Below are positions 36,506 through 45,316 of a DNA stretch of 64,000 nt, piece by piece. This DNA is from JAGNZR01 sp051646055. Its GTDB lineage: Bacteria > Fusobacteriota > Fusobacteriia > Fusobacteriales > Fusobacteriaceae. The number at the start of each line of letters is the position of its first letter. Position 1 is the first letter of the stretch. The stretch is from positions 13,256 to 77,255 of the forward strand of contig JBOFCM010000047.1 of NCBI GenBank assembly GCA_051646055.1, read 5' to 3'. Made by a program: the position numbers and the translations under genes. The notes below the pieces were generated by a model. That model was not told the DNA's origin. It saw only the letters and a program-made list of their open reading frames with translations, and did no database searches.

Positions 36506-38812
36506 ATGGCTACGTTTCCCCCTGTATATGGTTTTGGTGGTACAGGTACTGGAGGATTGTTTCAGTTCTATCCTAACCCTCCTGTTGAGGGTAGAAACCT
36601 TTTTATACATGATAGTAGTGTTGATGGGGCTTTAGCTTTAGCTAATGCTTACTTTGCTACAGATGTAGGTCTTAAAGATTATGACCTATACAAGAATAAT
36701 CCTAATCTAATGATTATTCTTAAATGGGGTACAGGTTCTGACACCCATATTTCTTATAGATCTTTGGTTCAGGATGCTACCCCCGTTGGAACTTATATAT
36801 GGGTAGATCCTTTTGATAGGGTTTTTGCTGAAATTGATTTATCTACTCATTCTTTCACAGAATTGAGAGGAGGTGCAGCATTAGATACAACAGTAAGAGG
36901 TAATGCTAGAGGTATTGCTAATAATGCTGCGGATATTCAACAAACACTAATTGAACTTAATGATGTTAGGATTGCCCTTAATAAACTGGATTCTGAAACA
37001 GTAAAAGGAGTTGTCTGTGAAGGTTCAGATGGATCAGTAGATCTATGTGAAGACTTAGTTAAAGATAACAAGATTTACTTCCGTAGGGTTAAACCAATCA
37101 AAGGTTTAAGGATTAATCCTAATGTACATACTAAAGATATTGAATTTGAAGTATATGGTAGTTTCTTAGGGTACTTTGAATCTGTAGCCCAGTTAGAAGC
37201 TGCTGCTTCCACTATTACTACCCATGAAACATTAACAGGTATTGTTAAGATAGCCGGCAAGGGAGTAAACAAATGGAATAATATTGTTTATGTAAAAGAA
37301 GTAGGTGATTCCAAGTTTACCCCTAGGGCTGTTAGTGGATATCTAACCCTGTATGATGGCATAAGTGCTCCATTGCCATTCACCAGTATTAAACCAGACT
37401 CCTCTCTAGATACTTCAATTGAGCTTGTTAATGTTCCCGGTAGTACCAATACTGTTAAGACATTAAAGATTTCTGCCAAGTACCCTACCTTTACTCAAGG
37501 TTCAGATACCTCTTTAATTAAAAAGATTGAAGCAGGTACAAACATTACTACGTCTATGGTTGATGGTGTTCTTACCATTGGTTCTGCTGGGGGTGGTGGT
37601 GGAACTGGAGGGGGTATTGAAGTTAAGACCCCTAGTGCTCAAGGATACAAACCAATTTCTAGAATAGAGATTGTTGGAGATGGTCCTTACAGTTTTATTG
37701 AGCATGATCAGCTAACTATTAGGTTACAAGCTCCTATAGAGGTTGTTGCAAACAAAGCTGCATTAGATGCTCTAAAGCCTGTGTTGTATAACCAGCATAT
37801 GGGATTGACTTTAGATACTGAAAACTTCTATTGGTGTAATGGGGTAGGTTGGCAACCTTTTGCATATGTGGGTATGGGGGATCAAGTTAAAAGCTTGAAC
37901 CAACGTTTACCTGAGACAATTCCTTATGGGGTTCAATATAACCCAGATATCAATAAGTCCTTATCTTACGTTCATGTAACTGAGGCTGATGCGAAGAATA
38001 AGTTAAATCTACCAATAGCTGAAGAAGGATTTATTCAGAATATCTATTCTGAAGATACTGGAGGAATTGAAAAATGGGTACAGAACTTTTATGGGATTGA
38101 TTCAGGTACTGTATGGGTAAGAACCAAAAGTACAGGTAATGATTTTAAAGGTTGGGTTGCAATTAATGCTTTAGATGAAAGTTACCATTCAGTTTTAACT
38201 TTACCGGAAGATTTACTATTCAATGAGTATCTTAATGGTACTAAAGAATTACCTTTTATCCCATTACAGGATCCAAGAGGTAATATCTTTTTTGCTAATG
38301 ATACCAAAATACCTAAAGTTATTCGTTCAGGTAGATATGACATTACTTTATGTTTACATATTACCGGGCAAAATGATTGGCCATGTGAGTCTGCTAATTT
38401 TAAATTTAGCCTCTATGGGGAGGCAGGTAATTTATTAGCAACAAGCATTGCAGGTAATGTCTCTACTGGGCTTACAAGTGACTCCTTCGGTAAATACCCT
38501 TCTATTTATGCAACATTCAAAGATGTTTTCTTAAATTCTGAAGATTCTTTACACGTTAAGGTAAAGATGACAGGTCAAACTAGTGATATGAATGGAAGTT
38601 TTTTAGATCCTTATAAGAACTTTTTAGTAGTAGAACCTGCTAATAGTCGCTCTAAGACTGGGCTTAATGTTGCTAAAACTTATCGTGCGACATTAGGTGG
38701 TATGTCTTTTAAAGAAGGTTATGAAGTACGTGTTGAAGCTAGTTCAGAGTCAGCATCTAATCCAAGAGTATATGGTGCTCGTTATAACAAAGAACTTCAC
38801 TTATTGGCTTAA
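36506..38812 (+). CDS. Tail/adhesin structural protein
   Basis: 768 residues; AAGGA upstream. Beta-rich with a Gly-rich hinge (GGGGGTGGG, about residue 358-366), repeated motifs of phage tail proteins such as FYWCNGVGWQPF near 446-457, and a C-terminal jelly-roll-like region. Head of a three-gene fibre set on plus. Exact role in adsorption inferred. Confidence 0.7.
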   Translation: MATFPPVYGFGGTGTGGLFQFYPNPPVEGRNLFIHDSSVDGALALANAYFATDVGLKDYDLYKNNPNLMIILKWGTGSDTHISYRSLVQDATPVGTYIWVDPFDRVFAEIDLSTHSFTELRGGAALDTTVRGNARGIANNAADIQQTLIELNDVRIALNKLDSETVKGVVCEGSDGSVDLCEDLVKDNKIYFRRVKPIKGLRINPNVHTKDIEFEVYGSFLGYFESVAQLEAAASTITTHETLTGIVKIAGKGVNKWNNIVYVKEVGDSKFTPRAVSGYLTLYDGISAPLPFTSIKPDSSLDTSIELVNVPGSTNTVKTLKISAKYPTFTQGSDTSLIKKIEAGTNITTSMVDGVLTIGSAGGGGGTGGGIEVKTPSAQGYKPISRIEIVGDGPYSFIEHDQLTIRLQAPIEVVANKAALDALKPVLYNQHMGLTLDTENFYWCNGVGWQPFAYVGMGDQVKSLNQRLPETIPYGVQYNPDINKSLSYVHVTEADAKNKLNLPIAEEGFIQNIYSEDTGGIEKWVQNFYGIDSGTVWVRTKSTGNDFKGWVAINALDESYHSVLTLPEDLLFNEYLNGTKELPFIPLQDPRGNIFFANDTKIPKVIRSGRYDITLCLHITGQNDWPCESANFKFSLYGEAGNLLATSIAGNVSTGLTSDSFGKYPSIYATFKDVFLNSEDSLHVKVKMTGQTSDMNGSFLDPYKNFLVVEPANSRSKTGLNVAKTYRATLGGMSFKEGYEVRVEASSESASNPRVYGARYNKELHLLA

Positions 38813-38824
38813 CAAGGAATGTGC

Positions 38825-40234
38825 ATGGAAAAGGTATTTGATAGTACCCCGGTAAGTGGAATTAGTTATTGCGTCATGGATTATGATTTAACTAATTACA
38901 ACACTAAATATATTGTCCCTCTCGAAGAGAGGGTTAAAGCTTTAGAAGGTGTTCGTGGTTTAGATGGACGTGGCATTGAGTTAAAGAAAGGGTTGTTCCC
39001 AGAGGATCCTAATACTCCTGATAATGAAGATACAAGGGCTATCCTATGGAGGCCAATAGCTAGACCTAATGAATCTGAATTCCCATGGACACTATTGGTT
39101 TTTGAAAAAGAGTTACAAGGTGAACGAGGAGTAGATGGGGAGAAAGGTGAGAAAGGAGATGCTGGAGCTAACATGACTCTGAGAGGGGCAGTTAACTCTA
39201 CTAGTGAACTACTTACTCAAACCAATGCTGAAGTAGGTTGGGCTTTTCTATTGATACCCACAGGAGAGTTATATGTATTTATTGGTTCTGCTGGACAATA
39301 TGCTGATTTAAGTAAGTGGAAGAACTTTGGTTCCTTTACCGGTATGAAAGGTAATACTGGCCCTCAAGGACCTAGAGGACCGGCAGGGCCTAAAGGTTCT
39401 TCAGGGGGTATTAGTGGATTCTTACTTAATTGGATTGTTAGTACTGCTACGAACCAAGCTCTTACAGCAGTTCAGTTAGAAGTTAATACTGCCATCAATG
39501 ATGCTATCAATGATATGGCTATGCAATTAACTAACCTTGCTGAAGATGCTGCTCAGTCTGCTCTTGAAAAAGCTCTTGATGACATGATGGATGAATTCAA
39601 GGGTGAAAAGGGAGATAAAGGTGATAAGGGGGATGATGGTAATGATGGTAAGGATGGAGCAGCTTGTACAATTTTAGGGCATAAAGCTACAGAGTTTGAA
39701 TTATTCCCTATTACAGGAAAAGCAGGAGATGCTTGGTTAGTGGGGGATGAGAATAATCTTTATATATGGGCTGCTAATGAAGTAGGGGGAGTAGATTTAG
39801 GTACTTGGAAGAATGTAGGTAAGGTGCAAGGTCCCGAAGGTAAACCCGGTAAAGATGCTGATTGGGTTATCCAATTAAGGGATGAAGATAACGTAGCTAC
39901 AGATTTAGTTAAAATTGAGGATGTAGCTGAAGGTGTACCTAACATGTACATCCAGGGTAAAGATGGGGTGCTTGTTGAAGCATTCATGGGAACTTCCACT
40001 GGATTTACTATAAAGAATAAATACCCAATTCCATCTATTAATACTGGTTCAGGGCCTTTCCCAAGTACCCAAGGTAAAGTGTTATCTAATGATGGTACTA
40101 AACTGGTTTGGGTAGAAGATAAAGCTCAGCAGGAAACTGTAGAGGTGATTAGATTACAGTCCCCTAATGGAACTGTATTTCTAGTGACTGTCACTGATGA
40201 TGGTCGTCTTAATGTCATGGAGGAGAAATTGTGA
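38825..40234 (+). CDS. Collagen-like tail fibre protein
   Basis: 469 residues from ATG 38825, chosen because AAGGA is 6 bases upstream. Contains three short Gly-X-Y blocks (about residues 95-115, 175-195 and 258-275, e.g. GEKGDKGDKGDDG), alternating with small repeated domains (RGAVNSTSEL and LGHKATEFEL regions are related) and a coiled coil between. Trimeric fibre. The start of the next gene overlaps its stop. Confidence 0.8.
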   Translation: MEKVFDSTPVSGISYCVMDYDLTNYNTKYIVPLEERVKALEGVRGLDGRGIELKKGLFPEDPNTPDNEDTRAILWRPIARPNESEFPWTLLVFEKELQGERGVDGEKGEKGDAGANMTLRGAVNSTSELLTQTNAEVGWAFLLIPTGELYVFIGSAGQYADLSKWKNFGSFTGMKGNTGPQGPRGPAGPKGSSGGISGFLLNWIVSTATNQALTAVQLEVNTAINDAINDMAMQLTNLAEDAAQSALEKALDDMMDEFKGEKGDKGDKGDDGNDGKDGAACTILGHKATEFELFPITGKAGDAWLVGDENNLYIWAANEVGGVDLGTWKNVGKVQGPEGKPGKDADWVIQLRDEDNVATDLVKIEDVAEGVPNMYIQGKDGVLVEAFMGTSTGFTIKNKYPIPSINTGSGPFPSTQGKVLSNDGTKLVWVEDKAQQETVEVIRLQSPNGTVFLVTVTDDGRLNVMEEKL

Positions 40235-42372
40235 GTTCAGTTGTCTATCAAGAAGTGAGTAATGAGTTCACTAACCCAATTCAGCGTATTAATTCTCGTG
40301 ACATTTTAACTGCTATTTATAGCCCTAATGCACCTACTTTAGCTCCTTCCCGTGTGGGGGAGCTACATTTCCAAATTAAAGAAGGTGATGGCAATAAGCT
40401 AAGAGCTTGGGTAGCTGTTAGTGAAACTTCATCAAAGTTTAATTGGGAGGAGTTGAGTGTAGGAGGGGGAGAAGTACCTAATGATGTAGCTCGTAAAAAC
40501 GAACCAAATGATTTCAACAATGTTGAACAGAAGATTGGAGGATATCAAATCCCTTCAATTATTGATGGGGGTAACTTGGGTGTACCTTCTCAAACTCAAC
40601 CAGACTTTGATGGGCAATTGTATTTTTCTTATAAGAATGCAGGTACAGCAAATGCTCAAGGAGCATTATGGGTAAGTAAAGCTAACCAATGGCTTCCATT
40701 ACTTGAAGTTGATTTAAGTAAAGTAGCAAAGTTAGAGGAATCTAATGTTTTTACCAATGTTACTCAATTCTTAGGGCCGGCCGAAGAAGGGCGTTTAATT
40801 GGTGGTACTAGAATCAAAAGAGGGAGTACTTCACCTATTGCTGATTCATCGTGGTTAGCAAAGGTAGAGGGGGAAGAAACAATCTTCTTTAATACCTCTA
40901 CTACACCTAATGAAGTATCTGTATGGAAAGCTATTAGTACTGCCGGCACTAATCCACTAAACCAATGGAAGATGATTTGGTCTTCTGTAACTAATGGAAT
41001 TGATACCACTAATCTAGCAAAACTAGATACTCAAAATATGTTTGAGATGCCTCAGAAGATTGGTGATGTTAGAACTAATGCATGGATGGCAACTTCTAGG
41101 GAAGGAACCATTGATCCCACTAGTAGTGCTAACCCAGATCTTATGCCTTTTACAGCTGGCGAGGTATATGTCCGTAGATACCTTCATTCAGGTAATCCAG
41201 AAAGACAAATTTATATAGCTGCTGCTTTGGGAGATGCTGCTTCTTGGATTAAGATTTATGACAGCATTGATAGTGTTACTGCATTGGCCGCTAAGGTAAT
41301 TCAGTTAGAGGCTTATGATGATGTTATTGATGGTAAGTTGTTAGTGCTGGAAAGTGATTTAGATGATATGGGTAAAACTCTTGGTAGTTTAGATCTAGAG
41401 ATTACTGGTTTAAGTACTGACTTAGATTTAGAGAAAGATAAGATTATTAATCTTGATACTAGGGTAGGTAATACTGAGTTAAAAGTTGCTGCACTTGAGA
41501 CTCACTTTAAACCTAATGGGACATTAGAACAACATGATACTCGTATCACTGATGCCCACTCTGTTGGTACAAATGCATTAGGTACAGCTAACTCTGCATT
41601 AAACAGATTGGTTCCTGTAGAGTTTGATTTGAACACTGCTAAAACTAATATCACTTCTCTACAATCTTCTATTGGTTCCCATAATGATAGGATTACTTCA
41701 GCTCAAAATGATGCTAATGAAGCATACAATGTAGCTATAACCTTAGACCCGGTAGTAAGAAATCATGTGGTTAAGATTCCTTTACTTGAAGCAGCTGATC
41801 AAGCAATGGAAACTAGAATGCTAGCTCAAGAAGCTATTGGCAATATGCTTCCCGCTACTATCACCCCTAGAACCTATATGATTGTTAATGCTAGTGGAGA
41901 TGGTTTTGAGTGCTCGGTAGAAACTGCTGATGAAGTGAATGATCTTATCAATGGTTTTGCCCTTGGTCTTGTAAATGGTAATACCTTAACGAGTACTAAG
42001 TGTGTTGGGGCAGATACTGCTCTTACTTCAGGGGATATATCTCAAGATTATTTTTCTAGTTCTACTACTGTTATAGGAACTCCTACATCAGGAAATACTA
42101 GAACTGTTAATATGGGGAACATTGCCCCTTATGCATCTACTGCTTTAGCTAGCAATGATGTAAGGGAAGGTGGGCTTATTACTGTAGTAAACAAAGGTTC
42201 TGGGGTAATGAGGCTTACTCCCCCATCTGGTCATCAGATATTTGGTTCTTCTAGTTCTTTAAGTACCTTTGATATCCCAGGAGGTAAGTATGCAACCTTA
42301 TTTCCTGCTGTTTATGATAATGGAGATAAGAAATATATTATTGTTGGTTTAGGTAACTGTAATGCATTTTAA
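40231..42372 (+). CDS. Long tail fibre / receptor-binding protein with coiled coils
   Basis: 713 residues, GTG start with GGAGGAG upstream. The N-terminal half has three repeated beta domains, each near KIGG/KIGD or FLGPAEEGR-type sequences; residues about 350-560 are heptad-rich trimeric coiled coil; the C-terminal 120 residues are Gly/Ser/Thr beta sequence, the likely receptor-binding tip. Last gene before a bidirectional terminator. Confidence 0.75.
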   Translation: MSSVVYQEVSNEFTNPIQRINSRDILTAIYSPNAPTLAPSRVGELHFQIKEGDGNKLRAWVAVSETSSKFNWEELSVGGGEVPNDVARKNEPNDFNNVEQKIGGYQIPSIIDGGNLGVPSQTQPDFDGQLYFSYKNAGTANAQGALWVSKANQWLPLLEVDLSKVAKLEESNVFTNVTQFLGPAEEGRLIGGTRIKRGSTSPIADSSWLAKVEGEETIFFNTSTTPNEVSVWKAISTAGTNPLNQWKMIWSSVTNGIDTTNLAKLDTQNMFEMPQKIGDVRTNAWMATSREGTIDPTSSANPDLMPFTAGEVYVRRYLHSGNPERQIYIAAALGDAASWIKIYDSIDSVTALAAKVIQLEAYDDVIDGKLLVLESDLDDMGKTLGSLDLEITGLSTDLDLEKDKIINLDTRVGNTELKVAALETHFKPNGTLEQHDTRITDAHSVGTNALGTANSALNRLVPVEFDLNTAKTNITSLQSSIGSHNDRITSAQNDANEAYNVAITLDPVVRNHVVKIPLLEAADQAMETRMLAQEAIGNMLPATITPRTYMIVNASGDGFECSVETADEVNDLINGFALGLVNGNTLTSTKCVGADTALTSGDISQDYFSSSTTVIGTPTSGNTRTVNMGNIAPYASTALASNDVREGGLITVVNKGSGVMRLTPPSGHQIFGSSSSLSTFDIPGGKYATLFPAVYDNGDKKYIIVGLGNCNAF

Positions 42373-42407
42373 ATAGACAGTGGCCGGGATAAACCAATAG
42401 TAAATAA

Positions 42408-42433
42408 AAAGGGAGTACCGAAGTACTCCCTTT
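42408..42433. terminator. Bidirectional terminator
   Basis: Eleven-pair stem AAAGGGAGTAC/GTACTCCCTTT with a CGAA loop (UUCG on the minus transcript), T tracts on both sides. It ends the plus fibre operon and the minus accessory operon. Confidence 0.85.
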
Positions 42434-42436
42434 CTT

Positions 42437-42781
42437 TTAGCTCATACGATAGAGATACTGAATCTTGCGTAGGAACTTCTTAACATCATTGATGCAATCA
42501 GTAGCATCTTGGGTTGGGTTCTTATCTTTAACCTGTTCACCCATAACAATAAACTTTTCCAGTGTAGCAATAACATTGGAACCAGTGATTGTAATAGCTG
42601 TTGGGATCCTTGCTGTAGGATTCTGCCCAAGATGCACTTCTGCAACTACATCAATCAACTCTGGTAAATCTTTATAAAGCTTATCCAGAATCTTATGTTT
42701 AGCCCAGTTCTTCTCATTTAAATGTTCTACATGTGACCATGCAATCAAACCAAGTAACTGAGCAACATACTTTTCAATCAT
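42437..42781 (-). CDS. Helical phage protein, Dps/ferritin-like (DUF5856 type)
   Basis: 114 residues, four-helix character. SHVEHLNEKNWAKHKILDKLY ... LIDVVAEVHLG resembles the His/Asp/Glu pattern of Dps-like phage proteins of DUF5856. Such proteins may bind iron or act structurally; no experimental role known to me. Last gene of the accessory operon. Confidence 0.6.
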   Translation of the reverse strand: MIEKYVAQLLGLIAWSHVEHLNEKNWAKHKILDKLYKDLPELIDVVAEVHLGQNPTARIPTAITITGSNVIATLEKFIVMGEQVKDKNPTQDATDCINDVKKFLRKIQYLYRMS

Positions 42782-42786
42782 GATAG

Positions 42787-42812
42787 CTATCCCTGTTAGT
42801 TAGACAGGGACA
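42787..42812. repeat. Inverted repeat upstream of the DUF5856-like gene
   Basis: CCCTGT/ACAGGG stem with a seven-base loop TAGTTAG, between the radical SAM stop and the next start. No T tract; possible processing or regulatory hairpin. Confidence 0.4.
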
Positions 42813-42817
42813 TACTA

Positions 42818-43597
42818 CTACTCTACTGGAATGAACCCAATAGCATCCCAATGTTGTTGAGATAGATTATTCAACATCCCACAGTCATTACATTGACTGG
42901 TACAGATGTTTTCATAAAGTTCTTTTACATTGGTTCGGACATGCCCAATAGGTGGGCAGCTATTGCTTTCACCCATACCTACAAAGCCATCAGGACTAAT
43001 CGAAGGAGTACAGAATTTTCCCCGTAGTTCAAGTTCTCGAATAGTGTCCAAGAGAGAATTAGAGAGGAAACTACGAGAAATGCTACGAAGATTAAAGCAT
43101 CGTGTTCCTTGATGAACATTAGGATTTTGCGGTAGAGACTTACCATATTTGAGTGCTCTTCCTTGAGGGTAGATTGCTCCACCAAGTTCTCGGAAGACTT
43201 TAACGTTATCAAAGTCTCCGGTGACATCTGCTTCCGATTGAAATGATAAACTCTTAGGATAATACCGTTTATCATTGGTAATCTGGAAAAGTACATCAGG
43301 GTACTTTTGGAACTTATGTGTAGCTACATCATATGGTTTTTCTTCTAGATAATATCCATGAGTAACTACTATTTTTACACCTTTAAAGTTCTCTACTAGG
43401 TAGTCCATAAAGGTATAGAACCCAGGGTGGTCTGTTGGTTCACCCCCGCCAATAATAATAACTTGTACGTTATTCTTGATGGCTAATTCTATTGAAGCTT
43501 GAAAGTCTACAAACTTCATATGGGAACCACCCGGCTTTGAGTCATTAATACAATGCTTACACACCATGCCGCACGAATTAGTGATTTTAATTAACAC
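42818..43597 (-). CDS. Radical SAM protein
   Basis: 259 residues. C9-x3-C13-x2-C16 is the canonical [4Fe-4S]/S-adenosylmethionine motif; GGGEPTD (50-56) is the SAM-binding GGEP motif. Six further cysteines lie in the C-terminal half (CPPIGH, then C-x3-C-x2-C near the end), enough for an auxiliary SPASM/twitch-like cluster. Substrate unknown; RNA or peptide modification are possibilities. GTG start with GAGG 8 bases upstream. It follows a small protein and a TerB-like gene on the same strand. Confidence 0.88.
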   Translation of the reverse strand: MLIKITNSCGMVCKHCINDSKPGGSHMKFVDFQASIELAIKNNVQVIIIGGGEPTDHPGFYTFMDYLVENFKGVKIVVTHGYYLEEKPYDVATHKFQKYPDVLFQITNDKRYYPKSLSFQSEADVTGDFDNVKVFRELGGAIYPQGRALKYGKSLPQNPNVHQGTRCFNLRSISRSFLSNSLLDTIRELELRGKFCTPSISPDGFVGMGESNSCPPIGHVRTNVKELYENICTSQCNDCGMLNNLSQQHWDAIGFIPVE

Positions 43598-43615
43598 AGG
43601 TGGTTCCTCATTTAT

Positions 43616-43939
43616 TTATGCTTTTGGTACAGGGTTGATGAAATCAACTGGGGTAGTTTCTGTAATCTTACGAACCAGAGGTAAACCCATAACAGTCAGT
43701 ACATCATCAATTTTGAAGTCCAGCTGCAGATCTTCACGGCATTTAGTCAGTGCTGCACGAATTGCTAATGAACCAGTTTCCAGGTGGAAACGTTCAGCAG
43801 CTTCTGGAGTCATTTGAGAAGTAATCATTTTCTCAATAGATTCAGTAGCAGCTTTCTTAACTTCATGAGGAACAGTTGGGTCTTGAAGCATTGCACGCAA
43901 TTGTTCTGATGAAGAAATTTCAATAACTTTTACAGTCAT
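43616..43939 (-). CDS. Small protein between TerB-like and radical SAM genes
   Basis: 107 residues, helical and charged, ending in a Pro/Thr-rich tail (ETTPVDFINPVPKA). AAGG upstream. Placed immediately before the radical SAM gene, it could be its partner or substrate, but it has no recognisable leader/core peptide pattern. Function unknown. Confidence 0.6.
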   Translation of the reverse strand: MTVKVIEISSSEQLRAMLQDPTVPHEVKKAATESIEKMITSQMTPEAAERFHLETGSLAIRAALTKCREDLQLDFKIDDVLTVMGLPLVRKITETTPVDFINPVPKA

Positions 43940-43942
43940 AAT

Positions 43943-44392
43943 TTAACCTTCCATTCCAAACATAGACAGTGGGACATTCAATTCACGTCCAACTGCTTTT
44001 AGCACAGCAACTTCTGGTTCAGATACTTCACCATCAGCTTGTGCTACATCCAGCAATACAGCGAAGATTTCGATAGCATCATCACCGTCATATTTACAGT
44101 CTTTGATTTCCTGCATTACTTTGATACGGCCAAGGTTTGCACCTGCCAGCATCAGGCGTTGGAAACGGTCAATGGTATTGTCAATTTCAACACCAAAGTG
44201 GGACAGTTTTTCGTTAGCATTAATCAGAGATTTCAGAGCTTGAAACTCTGACTCTTCTGGGTTGCCATCAGCAAAAATCAGAAGGATAGAACCAGCAATA
44301 ACTGCTTCCATCATGTCTTTGTTTTCCAGTTTAGCGATAGTAGCTGCTGCTTCGTTAGTGGTACGTTTGAACAGTTTCTTAATACCGAACAT
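43943..44392 (-). CDS. TerB-like protein
   Basis: 149 residues. The helical TerB pattern is clear: IAGSILLIFADGNPEESE (about 33-50) and, one repeat later, VLLDVAQADGEVSEPE (about 111-126); the two ADG-x-x-x-E sites match the metal-binding repeats of TerB. TerB proteins act with TerC and TerD in tellurite/stress systems at the inner membrane. GGAG upstream. It follows the tRNA cluster, after a terminator. Confidence 0.8.
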   Translation of the reverse strand: MFGIKKLFKRTTNEAAATIAKLENKDMMEAVIAGSILLIFADGNPEESEFQALKSLINANEKLSHFGVEIDNTIDRFQRLMLAGANLGRIKVMQEIKDCKYDGDDAIEIFAVLLDVAQADGEVSEPEVAVLKAVGRELNVPLSMFGMEG

Positions 44393-44405
44393 TGGTGTCT
44401 CCAGA

Positions 44406-44435
44406 TAAAAAAAAAGGTACTCACGAGGAGTACCT
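44406..44435 (-). terminator. Terminator downstream of the tRNA/structured RNA cluster
   Basis: Stem AGGTACTC/GAGTACCT followed on the minus strand by nine Ts. It ends the transcript carrying the tRNAs, just before the TerB-like gene. Confidence 0.85.
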
Positions 44436-44484
44436 ATAATATTGGGTAACGGAGAGTAGACTTATTATTAGTATACTTCGTGTT

Positions 44485-44555
44485 GCTCTCTGAGAGTTAC
44501 TAAGCCAATGGCAGGACTTAGTGTTATCGCAGGGAGGAGTAACCCCTCAGAGAGC
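44485..44555 (-). ncRNA. Structured RNA element next to the tRNAs
   Basis: Ten-pair helix GCTCTCTGAG/CTCAGAGAGC (44485-44494 with 44546-44555) closes a region in which GTTACT (44496-44501) pairs with AGTAAC (44538-44543). Its length, about 71 bases, is close to a tRNA, but no anticodon arm or T loop can be drawn. Strand inferred from the neighbouring tRNAs. Function unknown. Confidence 0.4.
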
Positions 44556-44576
44556 AGTACAAAGTAAACTAGAAGA

Positions 44577-44653
<77 letters not shown>

Positions 44654-44658
44654 AGATT

Positions 44659-44733
44659 TGGTCGGTGATGGGTGAATCGAACACCCGATTTCTTCGTCCC
44701 AAACGAAGCGACATACCACTTGCCTAATCACCG
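44659..44733 (-). tRNA. tRNA-Pro (anticodon UGG)
   Basis: Acceptor CGGTGAT/ATCACCG, anticodon stem CTTCG/CGAAG with loop TTTGGGA (UGG), T arm GGGTG-TTCGATT-CACCC, discriminator A, encoded CCA. The C1-G72 pair is typical of bacterial tRNA-Pro. The D arm is weak (three pairs with one G-U). Confidence 0.92.
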
Positions 44734-44734
44734 A

Positions 44735-44810
44735 TGGCGGTTCCTACAGGACTTGAACCTGTGACCAATTGATTAACAGTCAACTGCTCTACCGACTGAG
44801 CTAAGGAACC
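44735..44810 (-). tRNA. tRNA-Asn (anticodon GUU)
   Basis: Acceptor GGTTCCT/AGGAACC, D arm AGCTCAGTCGGTAGAGC, anticodon loop CTGTTAA (GUU) on a short TTGA/TCAA stem, T arm GGTTCAAGTCC, discriminator G, encoded CCA. Follows tRNA-Pro with one base between. Confidence 0.94.
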
Positions 44811-44815
44811 AAGTG

Positions 44816-44907
44816 GACTTTCGAGTTGGTTATGATTCAACATCTCTACACAATAACTAACCGCAAAGTTAAAGTGTAGTGCATTAGGCATTATGCTACC
44901 GAAAGTC
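44816..44907. ncRNA. tRNA-like four-way-junction RNA
   Basis: Eight-pair outer stem GACTTTCG/CGAAAGTC encloses three arms: GTTG/CAAC; a long arm CTACAC ... GTGTAG carrying an inner TAACT/AGTTA hairpin; and GCAT/ATGC. This is a cloverleaf with an oversized middle arm and no standard anticodon loop. It sits 5 bases from tRNA-Asn. On the minus strand (that of the tRNAs) it ends ...GAAAGTCCA. It may be a decayed or diverted tRNA. Confidence 0.5.
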
Positions 44908-44929
44908 AGTACTTTTCTTTATAGATGTA

Positions 44930-44985
44930 AAGTTCATCTCAGTTTGCTTATGGAAGAGAGGACGAATCACCCCATAAGCTCACTA
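44930..44985. ncRNA. Hairpin upstream of the tRNA cluster
   Basis: GCTTATGG/CCATAAGC, eight pairs around an 18-base loop, in the 124-base gap between the tRNA-like element and the gene at 45032. Part of the same structured stretch. Nothing else recognised in this gap. Confidence 0.35.
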
Positions 44986-45031
44986 ATTCACAACACGTAT
45001 ACTGATGGAGATAGATACTAACACATTTATG

Positions 45032-45316
45032 TTAGTTTCCAATACCCTCTAAGCCAATATCTAAATTAGCTTTAACTTTGGTGATAGTACCATCAGCATT
45101 TTTACGTAAAGTTACACAGGTATTGAATATAGGGCTATATTCAGATTCACGATTAAGAGAATGCCCTTCACCAATACAAGTCCACCAGTTCTTCCAAGTA
45201 GTTTTACCATTACTACGTACTTTACTCATAAAGAGTCCAGTACCAGTTAAAGCAATGGCAACTACTAAGATCAGAACCAATAGAGCTTTGGTTTTGGTAT
45301 TTAACTTACTGAACAT
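45032..45316 (-). CDS. Small membrane-anchored protein
   Basis: 94 residues. Residues about 10-30 form one transmembrane helix (ALLVLILVVAIALTGTGLF), followed by a probably periplasmic domain with two Cys (WWTCIG and NTCVTL) that may form a disulfide. Coupled to the preceding gene (TAATG). Function unknown. Confidence 0.65.
   Translation of the reverse strand: MFSKLNTKTKALLVLILVVAIALTGTGLFMSKVRSNGKTTWKNWWTCIGEGHSLNRESEYSPIFNTCVTLRKNADGTITKVKANLDIGLEGIGN

Noticed and set aside
38917..38933. CCCTCTC-GAA-GAGAGGG hairpin
   Set aside because: It lies in a plus-strand fibre gene, lacks the CC/GG loop-closing pairs of the others and has no minus-strand gene downstream; probably coincidence.
43616..43939. 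RiPP precursor for the radical SAM enzyme
   Set aside because: Too long and evenly charged, with no leader/core boundary or Cys/Gly repeats; kept as hypothetical.
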